This document shows positions 56,550-64,000 of a stretch of 64,000 nt of DNA, in pieces (the stretch's first letter is position 1; each line of letters starts with the position of its first letter). Both the position numbers and the translations under genes were made by a program. Source of the stretch: Rubrivivax benzoatilyticus JA2 = ATCC BAA-35 (lineage in GTDB: Bacteria; Pseudomonadota; Gammaproteobacteria; Burkholderiales; Burkholderiaceae_C); the NCBI RefSeq assembly GCF_000190375.1, contig NZ_AEWG01000061.1, positions 1-64,000 of the forward strand, read 5' to 3'. The notes under the pieces are model-generated. The model was given only the letters and a program-made list of their open reading frames with translations, was not told where the DNA came from and made no database searches.

Positions 56550-56576
56550 GGCCAGGCAGAAAGCAAGCCGGTCATT

Positions 56577-57170
56577 TTATGAGCGCCCCAGCAGCACGCC
56601 GACGCTGCGCAGCAGCACGCCCAGGTCGGTCCACAGCGTCGCACGCTCGGCGTAGGCGGCGGCGGCCTGCAGCTTGCGCGGCAGCAGCACCTCGACGTAT
56701 TCACGCTCGGGGTCGGCGGCGCGCGCCAGCCGCTCGCTCTCGTCGGCGTAGGCCAGCGACACCGGGTCGGTGATGCCCGGGCGCACCGACAGCACACGCT
56801 CGCGCAGTTCGGGCGGGTAGAACGCCACGTAGCGCGGCACCTCGGGGCGCGGGCCGACGAGGCTCATCGTGCCCTGCAGCACGTCGATGAACTGCGGCAG
56901 CTCGTCGATGCGCGTGCGCCGCAGCCAGCGGCCGACACGCGTGATGCGCGGGTCGTCGCCGACGGTGATCTGCAGCCCCGGCGCGCCCTCGCGCATCGTG
57001 CGGAACTTGTGGATGCGAAACGGCACCCCGCCGCGGCCCACACGCTGCTGGCGGAAGAACACCGGCCCCGGCGAATCGAGCTTGACGGCCAGCGCCGCAG
57101 CCAGCAGCAGCGGCGACAGCAGCAGCAGCGCGACGGCGGCGCCGACGAGATCGAACAGGCGTTTGCTCAA
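56577..57170 (-). CDS. PglC/WcaJ-type initiating sugar-phosphate transferase, short form
   Basis: 197 residues from the TTG at 57170, which overlaps the Uma2-family stop as TTGA. Longer readings upstream are Arg-rich and run into that gene. The single N-terminal membrane helix KRLFDLVGAAVALLLLSPLL, then FFRQQRVGRGG, FRTMREGA, RIDELPQFIDVLQGTMSLVG and PRPEVPRYV, define the monotopic phosphoglycosyl transferase core with the catalytic Asp-Glu pair. It transfers a sugar-1-phosphate to undecaprenyl phosphate. The locus therefore has two initiating enzymes of different families. Confidence 0.92.
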   Translation of the reverse strand: MSKRLFDLVGAAVALLLLSPLLLAAALAVKLDSPGPVFFRQQRVGRGGVPFRIHKFRTMREGAPGLQITVGDDPRITRVGRWLRRTRIDELPQFIDVLQGTMSLVGPRPEVPRYVAFYPPELRERVLSVRPGITDPVSLAYADESERLARAADPEREYVEVLLPRKLQAAAAYAERATLWTDLGVLLRSVGVLLGRS

Positions 57171-57742
57171 CGGATCTCGGCAGGCGGCGCGTCGACGCCG
57201 TCGAAGAGCTCGCTCATCGGGATGCGGCCGTCCAGGCAGGCGACTTCCAGCGTGTCGGACTCGCTCATGTCGTGGATGAACCACTGGCCGGCGGCGTCGC
57301 GGCGGAAGGCTTCGACACGGCGCGAGTCCGGGTCGACGACGAGGTACTCGCGCAGCGACGGGATGCGGCGGTAGAGCGCGAACTTCAGCCCGCGGTCGTA
57401 GGCGACGGTCGACGGCGACAACACCTCGACGACGAGCAGCGGAGAGCGGAAGACGATGTCGGTGGCCAGGTCGGCCTGGTCGCAGGTGACGAAGACGTCG
57501 GGATACAGGACGGTGTCGTCGCCGATCTGGAGCTTGGCGGACTCGCCGAAGACGCGGCAGCCCGAGCCCTTGACGTGCTGCCGCAGCCCGGCTCGCAGGT
57601 TGTCGACGACGACGGCATGCACACGCCGCGCCCCGACCATCGCAAACACCTCGCCGCGGTGGAACTCGTGGCGCTCGGGCTGTTCGTTCTCCCAGGCGAG
57701 AAAGGCTTCCAGACCGAGGACAGGCTTGGCGAGCACGTTCAT
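57167..57742 (-). CDS. Uma2-family (DUF820) PD-(D/E)XK-like protein
   Basis: 191 residues from the ATG at 57742, chosen because GGAGG lies 8 bases before it; the GTG at 57751 sits too close to that site. The family core is FHRGEVFAMVGA, LYPDVFVTCD, then LLVVEVLSPSTVAYDRGLKFALYRR and YLVVDPDSRRVEAFRR, the Uma2 nuclease-like fold with Asp and Glu/Lys at the expected places. The cellular role of such proteins is mostly unknown. Its placement in the middle of a polysaccharide operon, overlapping the initiating transferase, looks like an insertion. Confidence 0.88.
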   Translation of the reverse strand: MNVLAKPVLGLEAFLAWENEQPERHEFHRGEVFAMVGARRVHAVVVDNLRAGLRQHVKGSGCRVFGESAKLQIGDDTVLYPDVFVTCDQADLATDIVFRSPLLVVEVLSPSTVAYDRGLKFALYRRIPSLREYLVVDPDSRRVEAFRRDAAGQWFIHDMSESDTLEVACLDGRIPMSELFDGVDAPPAEIR

Positions 57743-57766
57743 CGCAGGCACCTCCGTGGCGCCATC

Positions 57767-58927
57767 CTAGCGCCCCAGCGCCACGCGCACCGCCGCCGCG
57801 ACACGCTCGACATCGGCGTCGTCCATGCGGGTGTAGATCGGCAGGCTGGCGATGCGTTCGTAGGTGTGCTGGGCGCGCGGGAACTGCGCCGGGTCCAGGC
57901 CGTAGCGCTCGCGCCAGTACGGGTGCAGGTGCAGCGGGATGTAGTGCACGCTGCAGCCGATGCCCTGCTCGAACATGCGCTCGATGAAACGATCGCGGGT
58001 GACGCCGGCCTCGTCGGTCAGCCGCACCGGGTACAGGTGCCAGGCGTGCAGGTCGCCGGCGGCAGGCTGGGGCGGCAGCAGCAGCGGCAGGCCGGCCAGC
58101 AGTTCGTCGTAACGCGCCGCGATCGCCGCGCGGCGCTGCTGGAAGGCGTGGGCGCGCTTGAGCTGGTGGATGCCCAGCGCCGCGGCGATGTCGGTCAGGT
58201 TGTACTTGAAGCCGGGCGCGACGATCTCGTAGTACCAGCTCGGCACCTTGGCGGTGAAGCGGTCGAAGGCGTCGCGGCTCATGCCGTGCAGGCGCATCAC
58301 CCGGGCGCGTTTGGCCAGTTCGGCGTCGCGCGTGACCAGCATGCCGCCTTCGCCGGTGGTGATGGTCTTGTTGGCGTAGAAGCTGAACACCGTGGCGTCG
58401 CTGGCCAGCGTGCCGACCAGCGCGCCGCCGCAGGTGGTGGGCAGCGCATGCGCCGCGTCCTCGACGACCTTCAGGCCGTGGCGGCGCGCGATGTCCAGGA
58501 TCGCCGGCATGTCGGCCGCCAGGCCGCCGTAGTGCACCGGCAGGATGGCCTTGGTGCGCGGGCCGATCGCCGCCTCGATGGCGGCGGGGTCGATGTTCAG
58601 CGTCGCCGGATCGTGGTCGACGAGCTTCACGTCGGCGCCCAGGTAGCGCACGACCTCGGCGGTGGCGGTGAAGGTCCAGGTCGTCGTGACGACCTCGTCG
58701 CCGGGGCCGACGCCGGCGGCTTCCAGCGCCAGGTGCAGGCCGGCGGTGGCCGAGTTGACGGCGATGCAGTGGTACTGCTCGCCGCCCAGGAAAGCGGCGA
58801 AGTCCTGCTCGAAGCAGCGTGCCTTGGGGCCGGTGGTCACCCAGCCGGAACGCAGCGTGTCGACGACTTCGGCGATCTCGTCCTCGCCGATTTCCGGCAG
58901 GGCAAAGGGGAGGAAAGGCTGGGTCAC
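57767..58927 (-). CDS. DegT/DnrJ/EryC1-family PLP aminotransferase
   Basis: 386-residue sugar aminotransferase from the GTG at 58927. [22 protein letters not shown] starts the fold. [14 protein letters not shown] follows, and the PLP-binding lysine is Lys187 in [16 protein letters not shown]. It most resembles PglE/ArnB-like enzymes aminating a 4-keto sugar. With the WbpM-like dehydratase and an acetyltransferase it could make a 4-amino- or diamino-6-deoxy sugar (inference). It follows a repeat-rich gap. Confidence 0.93.
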   Translation of the reverse strand: MTQPFLPFALPEIGEDEIAEVVDTLRSGWVTTGPKARCFEQDFAAFLGGEQYHCIAVNSATAGLHLALEAAGVGPGDEVVTTTWTFTATAEVVRYLGADVKLVDHDPATLNIDPAAIEAAIGPRTKAILPVHYGGLAADMPAILDIARRHGLKVVEDAAHALPTTCGGALVGTLASDATVFSFYANKTITTGEGGMLVTRDAELAKRARVMRLHGMSRDAFDRFTAKVPSWYYEIVAPGFKYNLTDIAAALGIHQLKRAHAFQQRRAAIAARYDELLAGLPLLLPPQPAAGDLHAWHLYPVRLTDEAGVTRDRFIERMFEQGIGCSVHYIPLHLHPYWRERYGLDPAQFPRAQHTYERIASLPIYTRMDDADVERVAAAVRVALGR

Positions 58928-58975
58928 GCGGCGGTTCCGTGGGGAGCGAAGACGGGATTGTCGCAAGGGCGGCTG

Positions 58976-59059
58976 GGAAGGCTGGGGTCAGGTCCCTGGA
59001 AGGCTGGGGTCAGGTCCCGTGAGGACCTGACCCCACCGCCGCTTGACCCCACCGCCGCT
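58976..59059. repeat. REP-like direct and inverted repeats in an intergenic gap
   Basis: Two identical 21-base direct repeats (58976-58996 and 58998-59018) each contain GGGGTCAGGTCC. The second pairs with an inverted copy to give a perfect 13-base stem (59005-59017 with 59023-59035) around a 5-base loop CGTGA. An exact tandem 16-base repeat (59028-59043 and 59044-59059, containing TGACCCCACC) overlaps it. No U-run follows, so a simple terminator is unlikely. I recall GGGGTCAGG-type palindromes as repeated extragenic elements, but no transposase is here. Confidence 0.8.
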
Positions 59060-59073
59060 GCCCCCTCCGCCGC

Positions 59074-60300
59074 TCACCGCACCGCGGCCGGCCCCACCGC
59101 GTCGAGAAAGCGCCGCGCCAGCACCGGGTAGGTGTGATGCGCGAGCACGAAGGCGCGGCCGCGTTCGCCCATCGCGCGGCGTTCGTCGGCCGGCAGCGCG
59201 GCCAGCCGGCGCAGGCCGTCGGCGACGGCCGCCGGGTCCTGCGGCGCGACGGTCAGGCCGCAGCCGGCCTCGGCCACCGGGTCGTTGCCGGCATCGACCG
59301 AATGCAGCACGGCGCGGCGCGCCATCATGTAGTCCATCAGCTTGTTCGGCGCGATGCCAAAGCGGTAGATCGGCACGCGCTGCCAGCCGATGTAGGCGAT
59401 GTCGCAGCGCGCCAGAAAGGCCGGCACCTGGGCCTTCGGGATCGGCGGCAGCATCGTCACGTTGGCCAGGCCTTCGTCGGCCACGCGCCGCGCCAGCCGC
59501 GCCTGCTCGTGGCCGCTGCCGACGAGCACGAAACGCAGCGGCTCGTGCCGCACGAGCTTCGCCGCGTCGAGCAGCGTGTCCAGCGCGTTCGGCAGCCCCA
59601 TCGAGCCGGCATAGCCGACCACGGTGCCGGCGGCGGCCGCGGCGTCCAGCGCGGCGGCGACGTCCTCGCGCAGCGGCGGCGGCTCGGCCTCCCATTCGTC
59701 GAGCGTGATGCCGTTGGGCACGACGTGCAGCCGGGTCAGGTCCAGCCCGCGCGAAGCCATGTAGCCGTGCACCTTGGGCAGCATCGAGATCACGTGGTCG
59801 GCATGGCGGTAGGCATGGTCCTCGGCGGCCTGGCACAGCATGATGAACGGGTGCCGGCGCGACATGCCCGACAGCTCGATCGGGCTCAGCGGCCAGAGGT
59901 CGTGCACCTCGTAGACGAGCTTCGCGCCGGCACGGCGCGCCAGCCGCTGCGCCACCCAGATGTCCATCGGGTAGGTGCTGGACGCGACGACGACGTCGGG
60001 GCGGAACTCGCGCACCAGGCGCGGCGTGTCGGCCCAGACGGCACGCAGATAGGCCCCGATGTTCTTCACCCGCCCCAGGCCGTTGCCCTGGTACGGCGGC
60101 GTCTTGTAGAAGCGGTAGCCGATGCCATCGACACGCTGGTCCCCGGCGGGCGGCTGGTGGGTGCGCACGTGCGAGAAGTCGGCCCCGAGCAGCAGCACTT
60201 CGTGCCCGGCACGCACCCATTCGCGCGCCAGGTAATACGGCCGGTACTCCATGCCCAGTGCCGGCGAGCCGACGTAGTGGTTCAGCACCAGCAGCTTCAT
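59074..60300 (-). CDS. GT4 glycosyltransferase, WbuB-like
   Basis: 408 residues from the ATG at 60300, which overlaps the next upstream stop as ATGA. The N-terminus KLLVLNHYVGSPALGMEYRPY and KLVYEVHDLWPLSPIELSGM resemble WbuB-type transferases, which add an N-acetyl-6-deoxyhexosamine onto the lipid-linked first sugar. VVGYAGSMGLPNALDTLLDAA begins the donor domain and IYRFGIAPNKLMDYMMARRAV replaces the classic EX7E with a family variant. It fits the amino-sugar genes around it. Confidence 0.9.
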   Translation of the reverse strand: MKLLVLNHYVGSPALGMEYRPYYLAREWVRAGHEVLLLGADFSHVRTHQPPAGDQRVDGIGYRFYKTPPYQGNGLGRVKNIGAYLRAVWADTPRLVREFRPDVVVASSTYPMDIWVAQRLARRAGAKLVYEVHDLWPLSPIELSGMSRRHPFIMLCQAAEDHAYRHADHVISMLPKVHGYMASRGLDLTRLHVVPNGITLDEWEAEPPPLREDVAAALDAAAAAGTVVGYAGSMGLPNALDTLLDAAKLVRHEPLRFVLVGSGHEQARLARRVADEGLANVTMLPPIPKAQVPAFLARCDIAYIGWQRVPIYRFGIAPNKLMDYMMARRAVLHSVDAGNDPVAEAGCGLTVAPQDPAAVADGLRRLAALPADERRAMGERGRAFVLAHHTYPVLARRFLDAVGPAAVR

Positions 60301-61361
60301 CGCGGCTCCAGCGCCAGCAGGCGGTCGACGAAGGCGCGCACGCGCGGCGCGAACAAGGCCTCGCGTTCGACCCACGCGCGGTTGGCGGCGGCGATGGCCT
60401 CGGCACGGGCGGCCAGCGGCGCCAGGCGGTCGGGTGTCAGGCGCTCGCCGGCGGCGAGCACGATGCCGTTGTCGCCGTCGCGCACCAGCTCGCGGTTGGC
60501 CGGCAGGTCCGAGACGATGGGGATGCAGCCGTGGGCCATCGCCTCCAGCACCGAGACCGAGACCGAGTCGCTGGTCGGCAGGCTCAGGTACCAGAGCGCG
60601 CGGGCATACCAGCCGGCCTGGGTGTCGGCGTCGAGCCGGCCGACGAAGGTGGTGCGTGCATCCGCCATCGCCTGCAGCTCGGCGCGCAGCGAGCCGTCGT
60701 TGGCGACGACCAGGCGCAGCTCGTCACCCGGCAGCGCGGCGAAGGCCTGCAGCACACGCTCGGGGGCGTAGATCGGCTCCAGCCCGCGGTTGGCGAAGAA
60801 CAGCGTGCTGTCCTTGGCCGGCGGCGCCGGCGGCATGGTCTCCAGCCCGAACGGGAAGACCATGATGTCGAAGGCGCCGAGCGCCCGCATCTTCTCGGCC
60901 ATCGCCTGCGAGTCGCTGGTCGTCAGCACGCAGGCGCGCAGCACGCGGCGTGTCAGCGCGCGCAGCGCCGTGCTCTTCTGCGGCGCGACGAGGATGTCGC
61001 TGCCCCAGGCCGAGCCGACGAGCCGGCCGCGCACGCCGTACAGCCGCTGCGCCAGCCAGGCCAGCGTGCCGTGCGAGGTGAGGTAGTGCGCGTGCAGCCA
61101 CTCGGGGTGCACGCGGTGCAGCCAGCGCGCCAGCCGTGGCAGTTGCTTCAGCAGGCCGATGTTGCCGCCGCCGGCGTCGGGCCGCGTGGCCAGCGCCAGC
61201 CGCCGCGCGGGCGGCACGATGGTGTCGAAACCGGAGAGGAAACCACGGCTGGACGCGACCCAGAGCTCCAGCTCGGGCAGCGCCGCCAGCGCACGCGCCC
61301 ACTTCAGCAGGTGCGGGCTCTCGGCGTCGCCGATCAGCGCGTAACGGATGGGAGATGTCAT
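60297..61361 (-). CDS. GT4 glycosyltransferase
   Basis: 354 residues from the ATG at 61361. The acceptor side has GDAESPHLLKWARALAALP and the HAHYLTSHGTLAWLAQRLYG segment. The donor side has FFANRGLEPIYAPERVLQAF and YLSLPTSDSVSVSVLEAMAHG, a motif common in GT4 enzymes of amino-sugar polymers. It overlaps the WbuB-like gene by 4 bases. Confidence 0.9.
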   Translation of the reverse strand: MTSPIRYALIGDAESPHLLKWARALAALPELELWVASSRGFLSGFDTIVPPARRLALATRPDAGGGNIGLLKQLPRLARWLHRVHPEWLHAHYLTSHGTLAWLAQRLYGVRGRLVGSAWGSDILVAPQKSTALRALTRRVLRACVLTTSDSQAMAEKMRALGAFDIMVFPFGLETMPPAPPAKDSTLFFANRGLEPIYAPERVLQAFAALPGDELRLVVANDGSLRAELQAMADARTTFVGRLDADTQAGWYARALWYLSLPTSDSVSVSVLEAMAHGCIPIVSDLPANRELVRDGDNGIVLAAGERLTPDRLAPLAARAEAIAAANRAWVEREALFAPRVRAFVDRLLALEPR

Positions 61362-61405
61362 CGAAGATTGAACGCTCGGGCGCGCGTCAGGACGACCGCG
61401 CGCCC

Positions 61406-61987
61406 TCAGGAGCCGCCCGCGCCGGTGCGCCGCACCCACTCGTCGTAGTCGGCCCGGGCGTCGGGGTGCGCCGCGAACCAGGCTTCGTCGGCTTCGCGCG
61501 TGTCGCCGATCACGCGCGCCGGCTGGCCGGCGACGATCGCGAAGTCGGGCACCTCGCCGCTGACATAACTGAAGGCGCGCACCAGCACGCCGCGGCCGAT
61601 GCGGCTGCCCGGCGCGACGACGCTGTGCGCGCCGATGAAGCTGTAGGCGCCGATCACCGTCGGCGCACGCCGGTAGCCGGGCGGGTCGGCTTCGCCCCAG
61701 TAGCGGCGCCCGGCCAGGCGCACGGCCTGGTGGCTGGAATGGCTGAGCACGACGCAGTGGGTGGAGATCTGGCAGCCCTCGCCGATCGTCAGCCCGCCCG
61801 AGGCGTCGATGAAGTTGAACGGGCCGATGTAGACGTGGTCCTCGATCTGCAGCCGCTCGGGCGCCTCCAGCCGCGACGCGCCGCTGATGCGCGTGTGGGC
61901 CAGCCAGACGCCGTCGCCGCGCCGCCAGCCGTAGAACATGCGCGGGCCGAACAGCGTGCGCCACCAGCGCTGCAGCGTCTCCTTCAT
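61406..61987 (-). CDS. Left-handed beta-helix (hexapeptide) O- or N-acetyltransferase
   Basis: 193 residues from the ATG at 61987. Hexapeptide repeats are visible from about residue 45 (LQIEDHVYIGPFNFIDASGG, LTIGEGCQI) and again after an insertion (PTVIGAYSFIGAHSVVAPG). The histidine-rich loop HCVVLSHSSHQAV probably carries the catalytic His. VAGQPARVIG is the usual C-terminal turn. It could acetylate the amino sugar or the polymer. It overlaps the flippase gene by 4 bases. Confidence 0.88.
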   Translation of the reverse strand: MKETLQRWWRTLFGPRMFYGWRRGDGVWLAHTRISGASRLEAPERLQIEDHVYIGPFNFIDASGGLTIGEGCQISTHCVVLSHSSHQAVRLAGRRYWGEADPPGYRRAPTVIGAYSFIGAHSVVAPGSRIGRGVLVRAFSYVSGEVPDFAIVAGQPARVIGDTREADEAWFAAHPDARADYDEWVRRTGAGGS

Positions 61988-63270
61988 CGCCCTGGACCTC
62001 CGGTGCGGGATGCTAGCGCCCGCAGGCCGTCGGCCCAGTGACGGCCAGGGCGCAGCACCGTCGCCAGCGGCCAGCCTGCGGCGGTGGCGAAACGCCGCGC
62101 CAGCAGCAGCACCGACACGCCGTAGGCGAGCGAGGCCGCCAGCGCCGCCCCCGCCGCGCCCCAGTGCGGCACCAGCAGCACGGACAGCGCCGCGTTCGCC
62201 GCGAGCGAGCCGGCGGCGATGCGCGCCGGCACCTGCGGCTGGCCGGCGTGGTTGGTGAAGAAGGCCGACATCGCCGACGCGCCGCCGAAGGCCAGCACGC
62301 CGGGCAGCAGCAGCGCCAGCGGCAGCAGGCTCGCGGCATAGGCCGGCCCCAGCGCCCGCGGCAGGATCAGCGCCGCCGCCCCCCAGAGCAGCGGCGCCGC
62401 CGCCAGCAGCGCCAGCCAGCTGAGGTGCAGCGCACGCAGCGTCGTCTGGGCCGCGCGCTCGCGGTCGGGCGTGCCGATGCGGCCGTAGACGGCCTGCGTC
62501 AGCGAGCCCGAGACGAACCACAGCAGCTCGGCGACCATCACCGCGATCGAATAGACGCCGGTCGCCGACAGCCCCAGCACACGTTCGACGACGAACAGGC
62601 CGACGCGGTAGTTGGCCAGCGAGACGAGGTTCGTCAGCGCGATCGTCGCGACGAAAGGCAGCTCGGCGCGCAAGGCGCCGAGGTCGGGCGAGGCCAGCCG
62701 GCCGCCGCGCGCCAGCAGCACCAGCAGCACGAGGCCGACCGTCACCTTGGCCGCCACCCAGCAGGCCAGCAGCGCCGGCAGCGCCAGCGCCTGGGCCAGC
62801 GCGACGGCGCCCAGCGCGGCCAGAGCCAGCGCCGGTGGCGCCACCGAGACCAGCGCCATCGGCGCCATGCGCCCTTGCCCCAGCCAGAGCCCGGCGACGT
62901 TGGGCGCCAGAAGCAGCAGCGGCGCGGCCAGCGCCAGCATCCACAGCGAGGCGTAGGCCGGCGGGCCGACACGCGAAAACAGCCACAGCCCGAGCCCGGC
63001 CACGGCGCCAGCGGCGACGCAGGCCAGGACCACCGCGCCCAGCAGCGCCGGCGAAGATTCGCCGTGGTGCGACACACGCCGCGCCAGCGCGACGCCGAAG
63101 CCCGACATCAGCGCCAGCAGCAGCCCTTCGACGCTGGTGAACAGCGCGAAAACGCCCTGCTGCTCGGTGCCCAGGCGTGCGGCCACCGTCGTCAGCGCCA
63201 GCACCAGGCCGACGGCGGCCAGCCGGGCCGCGAGGTTGATCGCGGTGCCGCGGGCGACGGCGCGGCTCAT
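61984..63270 (-). CDS. Wzx-like polysaccharide flippase (MATE/MOP superfamily)
   Basis: 428-residue membrane protein with about 12 hydrophobic segments, beginning INLAARLAAVGLVLALTTV, then GVFALFTSVEGLLLALMSG, the oligosaccharide-flippase pattern. It would flip lipid-linked repeat units to the periplasm. Its presence beside an ABC-type exporter in one locus is unusual. No Wzy polymerase is in the window; it may lie past the right edge. Confidence 0.85.
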   Translation of the reverse strand: MSRAVARGTAINLAARLAAVGLVLALTTVAARLGTEQQGVFALFTSVEGLLLALMSGFGVALARRVSHHGESSPALLGAVVLACVAAGAVAGLGLWLFSRVGPPAYASLWMLALAAPLLLLAPNVAGLWLGQGRMAPMALVSVAPPALALAALGAVALAQALALPALLACWVAAKVTVGLVLLVLLARGGRLASPDLGALRAELPFVATIALTNLVSLANYRVGLFVVERVLGLSATGVYSIAVMVAELLWFVSGSLTQAVYGRIGTPDRERAAQTTLRALHLSWLALLAAAPLLWGAAALILPRALGPAYAASLLPLALLLPGVLAFGGASAMSAFFTNHAGQPQVPARIAAGSLAANAALSVLLVPHWGAAGAALAASLAYGVSVLLLARRFATAAGWPLATVLRPGRHWADGLRALASRTGGPGR

Positions 63271-63286
63271 CGCGGCCGGCGCGCCC

Positions 63287-64000
63287 TCAGGCCAGCGCGC
63301 GGCGCAGCGCCGCGGCGACGGTGTCCTGGTCGGCCTCGGACAGGTCGGCGCTCATCGGCAGGCTCAGCACACGCTGCGCCAGGCGCGCGGCCACCGGGCA
63401 GGCGTCGGGCGTGGCGTAGGCGGCGTAGGCCGGCTGGTGGTGCAGCGGCACCGGGTAGTGCACGGCGGTCGGCACGCCGGCGGCCTTCAGCGCGGCCTGC
63501 ACGGCCTCGCGTCCGTCGACCATCACCGTGTACTGGGCGTAGACCGAGTTGCGGTCGGGCCGCACCGTGACCTGCTCGACGCCGGCCAGCAGCTCGCGGT
63601 AACGCGCGCCGATCGCCGCGCGGCGCTGCAGCTCCCAGTCGAAACGTTCGAGCTTGGCGAGCACGACGGCGCACTGCAGCGTGTCCATGCGGCCGCCGAC
63701 GCCCAGCCGGGTGTGGCGGTAGCGCGCGCTCTGGCCGTGCACGCGGATCTCGCGTGCCGCCTGCGCCAGGCGGTCGTCGCTGGTGAACAGCGCACCGCCG
63801 TCGCCGTAGCAGCCCAGCGGCTTGCTCGGGAAGAAGCTGGTGGCGCCGAAGGTCGACAGCGCGCACGAGCGCCGGCCGCGGTAGACGGCGCCGAAGCTCT
63901 GCGCCGCGTCCTCGATGACCGCCAGGCCGTGGCGCGCGGCGATGGTGTTGATCTCGTCGAGGTCGGCGACCTGGCCGTAGAGGCTGACCGGCACGATGGC
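63287..64000 (-). CDS. DegT/DnrJ/EryC1-family aminotransferase, C-terminal part (cut by the right edge)
   Basis: 237 residues in frame to the edge, lacking the N-terminal part. AIVPVSLYGQVADLDEI, VIEDAAQSFGAVYRG and the PLP-lysine segment SFFPSKPLGCYGDGGALFT are typical of WbpE-like sugar 3-aminotransferases. GVGGRMDTLQCAVVLAKLERF and YPVPLHHQPAY complete the fold. It is the second aminotransferase of the minus-strand half and follows the same amino-sugar theme. The stop lies 16 bases before the flippase start. Confidence 0.92.
   Translation of the reverse strand, partial: AIVPVSLYGQVADLDEINTIAARHGLAVIEDAAQSFGAVYRGRRSCALSTFGATSFFPSKPLGCYGDGGALFTSDDRLAQAAREIRVHGQSARYRHTRLGVGGRMDTLQCAVVLAKLERFDWELQRRAAIGARYRELLAGVEQVTVRPDRNSVYAQYTVMVDGREAVQAALKAAGVPTAVHYPVPLHHQPAYAAYATPDACPVAARLAQRVLSLPMSADLSEADQDTVAAALRRALA

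Noticed and set aside
59005-59035. Hairpin as a Rho-independent terminator after the WbuB-like gene
   Set aside because: A perfect stem but no T-tract follows on either strand; kept as a repeat element instead.
57272-59131. 619-codon plus-strand frame opposite the aminotransferase
   Set aside because: Low-complexity Asp-Val-Gly-Arg sequence without homology features; antisense shadow.

Overview
This is high-GC chromosomal DNA of a betaproteobacterium. The gene order yceD-rpmF-plsX-fabH-fabD-fabG-acpP-fabF-rpoE-rseA-rseB-degQ is the layout I associate with Burkholderiales of the Rubrivivax/Leptothrix/Roseateles type. The genus cannot be fixed from sequence alone. Genes are tightly packed, many with 4-base ATGA or GTGA overlaps. 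I see no rRNA, tRNA, CRISPR array or transposase, and no gene-free stretch longer than 300 bases.

Bases 1-14318 are housekeeping. On the minus strand a fatty-acid/phospholipid operon (yceD, rpmF, plsX, fabHDG, acpP, fabF) runs into the sigma-E envelope-stress module (rpoE, rseA, rseB and the 5' end of a degP/degQ-like protease cut by the left edge). Divergent from yceD are maf and an RsmI-like methyltransferase. These meet, stop codon over stop codon, a minus-strand run of an MraY/WecA-like phosphoglycosyl transferase, a DEAD-box helicase and a PfkB sugar kinase.

Bases 14428 to the right edge form one surface-polysaccharide region of about 50 kb, built as two converging halves. The plus-strand half (14428-39222) starts with a Wza-type export lipoprotein. 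It continues with glycosyltransferases, two DUF4214 coiled-coil proteins, a GDP-D-rhamnose pair (gmd, rmd-like), a frameshifted methyltransferase, IMPase, Gfo/Idh and SIS-isomerase genes, two giant multidomain glycosyltransferases (862 and 1681 aa), an MhpD/FAH-like hydratase, a 2-hydroxyacid dehydrogenase, a CMP-sugar cytidylyltransferase, a secreted beta-helix protein and FkbM methyltransferases. It ends in a decayed FkbM copy. The minus-strand half (64000 down to 39695) carries an aminotransferase, a Wzx-like flippase, an acetyltransferase, glycosyltransferases, a second aminotransferase, a Uma2-family protein, a PglC-like initiating transferase, a WbpM/CapD-like dehydratase, rfbBDAC (dTDP-L-rhamnose), manC, a KpsE/KpsM/KpsT ABC export system, and more glycosyl- and methyltransferases.

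Together the genes predict a complex, heavily methylated capsule or exopolysaccharide containing D- and L-rhamnose, an amino sugar, and possibly an unusual CMP-activated sugar. The strongest candidate for something undescribed is the scattered set SIS + IMPase + Gfo/Idh + FAH-like hydratase + 2-hydroxyacid dehydrogenase + cytidylyltransferase, with the two giant multidomain glycosyltransferases lying among them. No Wzy polymerase and no KpsC/KpsS are visible, so the locus probably continues past the right edge or is completed elsewhere.
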